A stretch of 11,915 bases of DNA from Candidatus Colwelliibacteriota bacterium (lineage in GTDB: Bacteria > Patescibacteriota > Minisyncoccia > UBA6257 > Colwellbacteraceae): NCBI GenBank assembly GCA_028711965.1, contig JAQTRD010000006.1, positions 1-11,915 of the forward strand, in the 5' to 3' direction. Below the pieces are notes generated by a model. It was not told the origin of the DNA. It searched no databases and saw nothing but the letters and a program-made list of their open reading frames with translations. The translations under genes were made by a program, and so were the position numbers. Below are positions 7,406-11,915 of the stretch, piece after piece (within the stretch, counting starts at the first letter, position 1; each line of letters opens with the position of its first letter).

Positions 7406-7912
7406 ATGCAGCAACCTAAAACAAGCAGTTCCGTTTTAATTGAGAAAAAGGAAAGCGGTTTCACTCTCATTGAAATGGTTATTGTCATTGCCGTAGTAGG
7501 CATTCTTATGGGAATAGCTTTTAACGGCATAAGGGGCGTTCAATCGAGCGCGAGAGACACAAAAAGAGTCGCGGACTTACGGTCGGTCCAATCGTATTTG
7601 GAGTTGTATTTCAACAAATGCGGGCATTACCCGGGAGACGCCGCTTGCGGTGTCGCGCCGTTAAGCGGAACTTCCGGATACGCGAGTATGAAATCCGCCC
7701 TAGAAGGAAGTGTGGCTAATACTGGAGACATTCCTGACGATCCGTTCGCGGGGAGATCTTCCGGCGCGGTTCATTACGAGTACTATTCGGATTCCAACAA
7801 CGAACTTTATATCGTGGGGGCGACAACGGAAAAAATTAAGCCGCGTGGAGGCTTTGAGAGCGGCTCTCCTTATGACTGCACGTCCGGCACTAAATATTGC
7901 GTTAGGAGTTAA
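7406..7912 (+). CDS. pilA: Type IV prepilin, probable major pilin (GspG/PilA-like)
   Basis: A 168-residue prepilin. The class III signal is canonical: an 18-residue leader with several Lys and Glu ending in Gly18, cleavage before Phe19 (SG|FTLIEMVIVIAVVGIL), and Glu23 as the essential +5 glutamate. The N-terminal helix continues into ARDTKRVADLRSVQSYLELYFNKCGHYP (49-76), the typical GspG and Gram-positive pilin pattern. Four cysteines (72, 81, 158, 165) could form two disulfides, an early loop and a C-terminal loop. It has its own promoter and lies directly before pilD, which supports the major pilin role, but the sequence does not prove abundance. No other in-frame ATG precedes the signal, so the start is firm even without a Shine-Dalgarno. 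The gene symbol reflects role rather than proven orthology. Confidence 0.9.
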   Translation: MQQPKTSSSVLIEKKESGFTLIEMVIVIAVVGILMGIAFNGIRGVQSSARDTKRVADLRSVQSYLELYFNKCGHYPGDAACGVAPLSGTSGYASMKSALEGSVANTGDIPDDPFAGRSSGAVHYEYYSDSNNELYIVGATTEKIKPRGGFESGSPYDCTSGTKYCVRS

Positions 7913-7921
7913 GAAAAAAAA

Positions 7922-8779
7922 GTGGACATTATTTTACTTCCCATATTCCTCTTTATACTGGGGACGATCATTGGCAGTTTTTTGAACGTTGTCATATTAA
8001 GGTATGAACCTGGACGGCCGTTTATGGGCGCCCAGCTTTTCGGTCATTCTCACTGTCCTAAATGCGGCAGGGCTCTGCAATGGTATGAGCTCATCCCCGT
8101 TGTGAGCTATCTGATTCAGCTTGGAAGATGCAGGGGATGTGGCAAGCCTATATCTTTCCAGTATCCGACAGTCGAGATTCTAGGAGGAATCATCGTAGCC
8201 TCTTTCCCTTTTTTCGGACTCGCCACCCTTCCTTCGGTTCTTTGGATTTCAGCTATTCTCATACTGCTTACAGTATCGTTTATAGATCTTAGGCACCTTG
8301 TCATTCCCGATGGAGCGAATATACTCCTCCTGATTATAGGCGTGGCGCTGACCGTAATAGATTATCTCGGCATTAGCGGAAGCTTTTCTGTGATTAAGGG
8401 ATCTTTTCTTGGCGGATATGCCTACATTTTCAGTTTTACCGAAAATGTATTGATTGCGCATATTGCCGCGGCCATTCTACTAGGCGCCATATTCTCCTTG
8501 ATAATCATTCTTACAAAAGGAAAAGCGATGGGGTGGGGTGATGCTAAATTAGCCGCTATTATCGGCCTTATGCTTGGCTGGCCGGATGCCATTCTCGCTT
8601 TGATGATAGCCTTTATAGTCGGAGCGGCGGCGGGCATATCTCTTATGGCAACGGGAGTAAAGAAGATGAAAGACGCGCTTCCGTTTGGTCCGTTTATTTC
8701 AGTCGGAGTTGTAACAGTCATTTTCTTCGGGTATGAGATAATGTCTGCTTACTTTAAGTTCCTTAATTTGCTGGCATGA
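7922..8779 (+). CDS. pilD: Prepilin peptidase and N-methyltransferase (PilD), with an enlarged loop
   Basis: A 285-residue polytopic aspartic protease that cleaves prepilin leaders and should N-methylate the new first residue. The methylase-associated N-terminal domain has GSFLNVVILR (18-27) and a complete zinc-type four-Cys set: Cys45, Cys48, Cys70, Cys73. The two catalytic aspartates are Asp122 (IDLRHLVIPD) and Asp207 (GWGDAKL, the GxGD motif). PFGPFIS (254-260) matches the conserved C-terminal motif. The aspartates are 85 residues apart, against 64 in the characterised TcpJ enzyme, so roughly 20 extra residues lie between about 148 and 180. The start is GTG after an A8 run; AGGAG at 7904-7908 lies inside the pilin gene end and is 13 bases away, which is long. 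The stop overlaps the next start (ATGA). Confidence 0.96.
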   Translation: MDIILLPIFLFILGTIIGSFLNVVILRYEPGRPFMGAQLFGHSHCPKCGRALQWYELIPVVSYLIQLGRCRGCGKPISFQYPTVEILGGIIVASFPFFGLATLPSVLWISAILILLTVSFIDLRHLVIPDGANILLLIIGVALTVIDYLGISGSFSVIKGSFLGGYAYIFSFTENVLIAHIAAAILLGAIFSLIIILTKGKAMGWGDAKLAAIIGLMLGWPDAILALMIAFIVGAAAGISLMATGVKKMKDALPFGPFISVGVVTVIFFGYEIMSAYFKFLNLLA

Positions 8780-9381
8780 AAATGCTCCGAAATTATAAAG
8801 GCCTTCCTCTATTTGGAAATTATGAAACGGGGTTTACTCTTGTAGAGCTGCTCATAACAACGAGCATTATTATCCTGATGATGGGAACGGTAATAGGATC
8901 AGGGGCAATCAGGAGAACCCAATTTAACTTATCGATAAACCAAGAGAAGGTAAGATCCCTTGCTTCGAGGGCAAAATCGCTGGCGTTTAACAGCCTAGTG
9001 GAAGAGACTGCAGGCAATGGCGTTTGCGGATACGGAGTCCATATTGAACGCGATCAGGCGTTTATTTTTGCCGATAAGAGCGCCGATTGTTCCTCGAGCG
9101 ACCGCATATTTTCTTTGGGGGATGAGGAGTTGATAGGAAGCGTGAATAAGGTAACGACCGACGGTGGAATGCATTTTTACGATATGTCTTCCGGCATTAT
9201 TGATCTATCGCAATTCGGTGGAGCGGGAAAAATAGACGTTCTGTTCGTTCCGCCGGATCCGACGACTTATATAAACGGGAATCGGGCAGGAAACGCGGTG
9301 ATAGGAGTGGCTTTTTCCGAAAGAGACTGGCGTAAGGTTATAATTGAATCAAGCGGACTGATAAGCGTCCAATCTTATTAA
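8776..9381 (+). CDS. Minor pilin, GspH/FimT-like
   Basis: A 201-residue prepilin with a 19-residue leader and cleavage site TG|FTLVELLITTSIIILMMG: Gly19, Phe20 at +1 and Glu24 at +5. The body has a GspH-like arrangement: a helix with VRSLASRAKSLAFNSL (59-74), then a beta-rich domain, with Cys84 and Cys105 as a possible disulfide. Its place as the first pilin gene after pilD and before the GspI-like gene supports the GspH or FimT role: a minor subunit near the pilus tip. The ATG overlaps the pilD stop by four bases (ATGA), a clear coupling arrangement, and no Shine-Dalgarno is visible. Exact subfamily is inferred from order and general pattern. Confidence 0.85.
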   Translation: MKMLRNYKGLPLFGNYETGFTLVELLITTSIIILMMGTVIGSGAIRRTQFNLSINQEKVRSLASRAKSLAFNSLVEETAGNGVCGYGVHIERDQAFIFADKSADCSSSDRIFSLGDEELIGSVNKVTTDGGMHFYDMSSGIIDLSQFGGAGKIDVLFVPPDPTTYINGNRAGNAVIGVAFSERDWRKVIIESSGLISVQSY

Positions 9382-9388
9382 TAAGAAA

Positions 9389-9898
9389 ATGAACACGGAT
9401 AAAGGACAAATATTGAATGAAGCAGCTATTGCAATGGGCGTGATAACGATTGGAATAGTGGCCGTGTTCGGATTCGTAACCAGAGCTATAAGCCAAGAGA
9501 GATACGTTGCCGACCAGGCGGCGGCCGTGAGCCTCTCCTCCGAAGGGGTGGAAATTGCGAAAAATATTCTCGACGCAAACGTTATCCAAACGCCTCCAAG
9601 GCCATGGAACGAGGGATTCAACGCGGGTTATTATGAGTTGGATTATAGCGACAGAGTATTACCCTCCTCGATAAGCCCCAACTATGAAGGATCATTTCCT
9701 TATGGATTGTCTTATCTTGGATTCCAAGATGGACGGTACGCTTACGGAGCGGGAGATTTATCTCGATTTGTAAGAACTGTTCGGGTAGAAAACGTTTCTT
9801 CCAGCCAGATAAGAATCACAAGCCGGGTGGATTGGAGGGGGCGCAACCAAAGGTTAAACAGCATATCGATTGTAAGCGATATGTTTAATTGGAGATAA
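9389..9898 (+). CDS. Minor pilin, GspI/PilV-like, with an atypical cleavage motif
   Basis: A 169-residue protein with only a six-residue leader (MNTDKG) followed by QILNEAAIAMGVITIGIVAVFGF. The glutamate at +5 (Glu11) is in place if cleavage is after Gly6, but +1 is Gln and the FTL core is missing. The helix continues into ADQAAAVSLSSEGVEIAKNILDAN (41-64), which resembles the PilV and PilX pattern of Ala-rich helix plus EGxE. No cysteines occur. The C-terminal half is rich in Tyr, Ser and Gly with several beta-like stretches. The second position in the minor pilin row corresponds to GspI (PilV). Prepilin status is an inference from Gly6, Glu11, the hydrophobic helix and the neighbours; a plain membrane protein is the alternative. 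Confidence 0.82.
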   Translation: MNTDKGQILNEAAIAMGVITIGIVAVFGFVTRAISQERYVADQAAAVSLSSEGVEIAKNILDANVIQTPPRPWNEGFNAGYYELDYSDRVLPSSISPNYEGSFPYGLSYLGFQDGRYAYGAGDLSRFVRTVRVENVSSSQIRITSRVDWRGRNQRLNSISIVSDMFNWR

Positions 9899-9899
9899 C

Positions 9900-10463
9900 A
9901 TGAAAAAAAATCCAATTTCCAATTTCCAATTTCCAATAAAATCCCAAGGTTTCACACTGATGGAGCTTCTGGTTGCTTTGGGAGTATTTTCCATAATTAT
10001 TACGGTGGCGACATCTATCTTTTTGGGAATTCTCCGCGACACTAGATTCATTTCCGCGCAAGCGTCGGCGATTGATAATACGAATCTGGCGATCGAGCAG
10101 ATCGCAAGAGAAATAAGGACGGGAACCGGGTTCTTGAATCCCGATTCAGGAGCCACTAACAAAATCGAATTTACCAATTATCACGGAAATTTCACAAGAT
10201 ATTCTTTTGTAGAGTCAAACGGAAAAAAGAGAATAGCCAAGTGTGAAGGGGCGGAATGTTCCGGAAACGACAATCCAGGATCGTTTATAACATCCGAGGG
10301 GATTAATATTGATGGGTCTTTCAATGTCACGGACTTTACCGGAAGCGCCCAAGGGAAAACAATGCCTAGAATAACGATATCTGCCGGCGTCGAAGATGTG
10401 AGAGGAAATCATTTAGCCGACTTGCAGACAACAGTCAGTCCGAGGCTCTTATATTACAAATGA
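9900..10463 (+). CDS. Minor pilin, GspJ/PilW-like
   Basis: A 187-residue prepilin with a 17-residue leader and cleavage site QG|FTLMELLVALGVFSIII: Gly17, Phe18 at +1 and Glu22 at +5. The helix leads into AIDNTNLAIEQIAREIRTGTGF (57-78), close to the GspJ and PilW pattern in which the helix ends in R-E-I-R. Cys115 and Cys120 may form a small loop disulfide. This gene has the best ribosome site of the pilus cluster: GGAG at 9891-9894, five bases before the ATG and inside the end of the upstream gene. The leader codons are made largely of a heptanucleotide tandem repeat and an A8 run, an odd start for a pilin gene. The stop TGA overlaps the next ATG. Confidence 0.87.
   Translation: MKKNPISNFQFPIKSQGFTLMELLVALGVFSIIITVATSIFLGILRDTRFISAQASAIDNTNLAIEQIAREIRTGTGFLNPDSGATNKIEFTNYHGNFTRYSFVESNGKKRIAKCEGAECSGNDNPGSFITSEGINIDGSFNVTDFTGSAQGKTMPRITISAGVEDVRGNHLADLQTTVSPRLLYYK
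9912..9937 (+). repeat. Heptanucleotide tandem repeat (CCAATTT, 3.7 copies) in the GspJ-like leader
   Basis: CCAATTT is repeated perfectly at 9912-9918, 9919-9925 and 9926-9932, followed by CCAAT to 9937. It lies 12 bases after the ATG at 9900, right after an A8 run (9903-9910). It encodes residues about 5-13 of the prepilin leader. Seven is not a multiple of three, so gain or loss of one copy would shift the frame. The opposite strand reads AAATTGG repeats, a kind seen scattered in other bacterial genomes. Confidence 0.9.
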
Positions 10464-10924
10464 TGGATATAAAAGAAATAAGAAGGATCTCCGGACAAAC
10501 GATGATATTGCTTGTTATTGTCATTGCTTCAGTGGCTCTCACGGCCATGGCCTTGAGTAGTTTTATTGTTGTCTCACAGCTTAAGCAAGTAACTAATTCG
10601 CGTATGACCGGAGAAGCGATCTTTGCGGCTGACGAGGGCGTCGAGTGCGTCTTACTTCATGAGTTTAATTATCCCGTATATCAGTCAACCTCAAACAACG
10701 GAGGAGAGTCAGGATGCCCGACATATTCCGACGGAGAGGACGATTGCAGCGGACTGTGGAGCGGGGGCGAAGATGTTTGGAAGCCGATATCGGGAGGGGG
10801 CTCGTACAGGTTTAAATGCACGGGCCTTGATAGGACGAATAACGTAAAGACATTCCTCTCTGTTGGCAGAGATAAATCCGGCAAAGCGATAAGGGCTCTG
10901 GAAATAAGACTGACAAAGGAATGA
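10460..10924 (+). CDS. Minor pilin, GspK/PilX-like, lacking the +5 glutamate
   Basis: A 154-residue protein with a 12-residue leader (MMDIKEIRRISG) and then QTMILLVIVIASVALTAMALSSFIVV. If cleaved after Gly12, +1 is Gln and +5 is Leu17 rather than Glu. GspK, the tip pseudopilin of type II secretion, is the subunit known to lack Glu5, so this fits an apex subunit. The helix continues to EAIFAADEGVECVLL (52-66), the PilX-type AxxxxEGxE pattern. Cys63, Cys86, Cys96 and Cys120 could form two disulfides. Residues 81-115 are rich in Gly, Asp and Glu and may bind metal (speculation; GspK binds calcium). It is half the length of GspK, nearer to PilX. The ATG overlaps the previous stop by four bases; a second ATG follows three bases later. 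Confidence 0.82.
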   Translation: MMDIKEIRRISGQTMILLVIVIASVALTAMALSSFIVVSQLKQVTNSRMTGEAIFAADEGVECVLLHEFNYPVYQSTSNNGGESGCPTYSDGEDDCSGLWSGGEDVWKPISGGGSYRFKCTGLDRTNNVKTFLSVGRDKSGKAIRALEIRLTKE

Positions 10925-10939
10925 CTCCTTTAATTACCC

Positions 10940-10969
10940 TTGTTCAATGCGGCTGGTTTTTGTTATCAT
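10940..10969 (+). promoter_or_regulatory. Promoter for pheS
   Basis: TTGTTC at 10940-10945 and TATCAT at 10964-10969 are separated by 18 bases, and TG-T precedes TATCAT, making an extended -10. The site lies in the 54 bases between the last pilin gene and pheS. Transcription would start near 10976, three bases before the ATG, so the AAGGA at 10972-10976 would be mostly outside the message. No terminator hairpin is visible after the pilin gene, so read-through from the pilus operon is also possible. Confidence 0.6.
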
Positions 10970-10978
10970 CAAAGGAAT

Positions 10979-11915
10979 ATGGAGCTTGAAGAAATCGGGA
11001 AACAGGCTGTGGCGGAAATAAAAGAAGCCAAGGATGCCGACTCTCTTGAGAAGATAAAAGTGAAGTACCTTGGGCGCAAGCAAGGAATAATTACGGATAT
11101 TTTTAAGCGGCTTGCGGAAAGCGATCTTGAAGAAAAAAGAAAGAGAGGGCCGGTGGCTCAGCGCGTAAAATCGGACATAGAAGAAGCTATATCCGTGAGG
11201 ACGGGAGAAATCAAGGGAAAAAACGAATATGTTGATGTTACGGTTCCTCCGAAAAGGGAAGAAACGGGACATCTGCATCTTGTGACGCAAGTGGAAAATG
11301 ACATAAGAAGGATATTCGAAGGAATGAACTTCTCCGTCATAGACGGGCCGGAAATAGAAGAAGAAAAATACAATTTCGATAGCCTGAATATTCCTGCCGA
11401 TCATCCTGCTCGAGAAATGTGGGATACCTTTTGGGTCAAACCTGTCTCGGCGTCAGGCGAAAAAAAGAGCAAGTATCTTTTAAGAACGCACACAAGCCCG
11501 GTGCAGGTAAGGTATATGGAACGCCACAAGCCTCCTTTTCAAATAATATCTCCTGGAAGGGTCTTTAGGTACGAAGCGACGGACGCGTCCCATGAAACAA
11601 ACTTCCATCAGTTGGAAGGCTTGATGATTGGCCGCGGTATCTCGCTTGCCAACTTGAAATTTGTTATTGAGGAGTTTTTCAGAAGATTTTTCGAAGGTAC
11701 GCCTGTCAAGGTGCAGTTTCGGTCCAGTTATTTCCCCTTTGTCGAACCGGGAGTCGAAGTTGATGTGAAACTGGGGGACGGCAAGTGGCTCGAGATGGCT
11801 GGAGCCGGAATGGTTCATCCGTCGGTTCTTAAGGCGGTGAAGTATGATCCGTCAAAATGGCAAGGATTTGCTTTTGGATTCGGTATAGAGCGCCTTATTA
11901 TGGTCAAATACGGCA
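10979..11915 (+). CDS. pheS: Phenylalanyl-tRNA synthetase alpha subunit (3' end cut by the window edge)
   Basis: The frame is open for 312 codons from the ATG at 10979 to the right edge, and only a short C-terminal tail should be missing (E. coli PheS is 327 aa). It charges tRNA-Phe as an alpha2-beta2 enzyme with PheT. An N-terminal coiled coil (about 1-80) is followed by the class II catalytic core: LLRTHTSPVQVRYM (167-180), PGRVFRYEATDASHETNFHQ (192-211) as motif 2, FRSSYFPFVEPGVEV (247-261), and motif 3 GFAFGFGIERLIMVKYG (296-312). All are typical. AAAGGA sits two bases before the ATG. It is a housekeeping gene downstream of the pilus cluster; pheT is expected beyond the edge. A long antisense open frame over it is not a gene. 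Confidence 0.97.
   Translation, partial: MELEEIGKQAVAEIKEAKDADSLEKIKVKYLGRKQGIITDIFKRLAESDLEEKRKRGPVAQRVKSDIEEAISVRTGEIKGKNEYVDVTVPPKREETGHLHLVTQVENDIRRIFEGMNFSVIDGPEIEEEKYNFDSLNIPADHPAREMWDTFWVKPVSASGEKKSKYLLRTHTSPVQVRYMERHKPPFQIISPGRVFRYEATDASHETNFHQLEGLMIGRGISLANLKFVIEEFFRRFFEGTPVKVQFRSSYFPFVEPGVEVDVKLGDGKWLEMAGAGMVHPSVLKAVKYDPSKWQGFAFGFGIERLIMVKYG

Noticed and set aside
10934..11404. Long antisense open frame (156 codons) over the start of pheS
   Set aside because: It lies opposite a fully recognisable pheS frame, has a biased, aromatic-rich composition typical of antisense translation, and has no motif or start signal.
1..11915. TCCGGA appears about ten times, more than expected for a six-base word
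   Set aside because: Most copies fall in coding DNA as the pair TCC-GGA or in the preferred GGA glycine codon context, so codon preference explains it; no spacing or placement pattern was seen.
1..11915. CRISPR arrays, tRNA or rRNA genes, insertion sequences
   Set aside because: No spaced direct repeats, cloverleaf or rRNA-like stretches, transposase frames or terminal inverted repeats were seen; nearly all DNA is occupied by the listed genes.

Overview
The window looks like a chromosomal segment of a Candidate Phyla Radiation (Patescibacteria) bacterium, most likely a Parcubacteria-type lineage. This placement is an inference from the gene content and from several traits: a compact type IV pilus (T4P) cluster with no outer-membrane secretin, genes that touch or overlap, few Shine-Dalgarno sites, moderate GC, and a small NPF-ending membrane protein where a PilP lipoprotein would be expected. 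TGA acts as a stop (pilD, and the GspJ-like gene), which argues against the TGA-recoding Gracilibacteria and Absconditabacteria.

Layout. Positions 1-549 (minus strand) hold the 5' part of a comF-type phosphoribosyltransferase gene, cut by the left edge. A 78-108 base divergent intergenic region with a near-palindromic TATAAT promoter follows. Positions 658-7313 carry pilM, pilN, pilO, a small one-TM protein, pilB, pilT and pilC, all on the plus strand, with gaps of 28 bases or less or with overlaps. Positions 7314-7405 hold a separate extended -10 promoter. Then come the probable major pilin (7406-7912), the prepilin peptidase pilD (7922-8779) and four further pilin-like genes in the order GspH, GspI, GspJ, GspK (8776-10924). 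After 54 bases containing a promoter, pheS begins (10979) and runs off the right edge just before its end.

How the genes work together. PilD removes the short positive leaders from the major pilin and minor pilins and would N-methylate the mature ends. The four minor pilins should form the tip or initiation complex, with the E5-less GspK-like protein at the apex. PilC is the inner-membrane platform, PilB the extension ATPase and PilT the retraction ATPase. PilM (cytoplasmic, actin-like), PilN, PilO and the small protein form the alignment collar around the platform. No secretin (PilQ), PilP lipoprotein or PilY1 adhesin is present, which fits a cell without a classical outer membrane or one that encodes them elsewhere. 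The neighbouring comF gene makes DNA uptake one plausible job for the pilus.

The points most worth a second look are: an insertion of about 20 residues between the two catalytic aspartates of PilD, containing a perfect inverted repeat; a heptanucleotide tandem repeat plus an A8 run in the first codons of the GspJ-like minor pilin; the G|Q (not G|F) cleavage motifs of two minor pilins; the 100-residue NPF-ending protein; and -10 boxes lying so close to start codons that leaderless transcription is likely. I saw no wholly new system: this is a recognisable T4P locus with lineage-specific changes.
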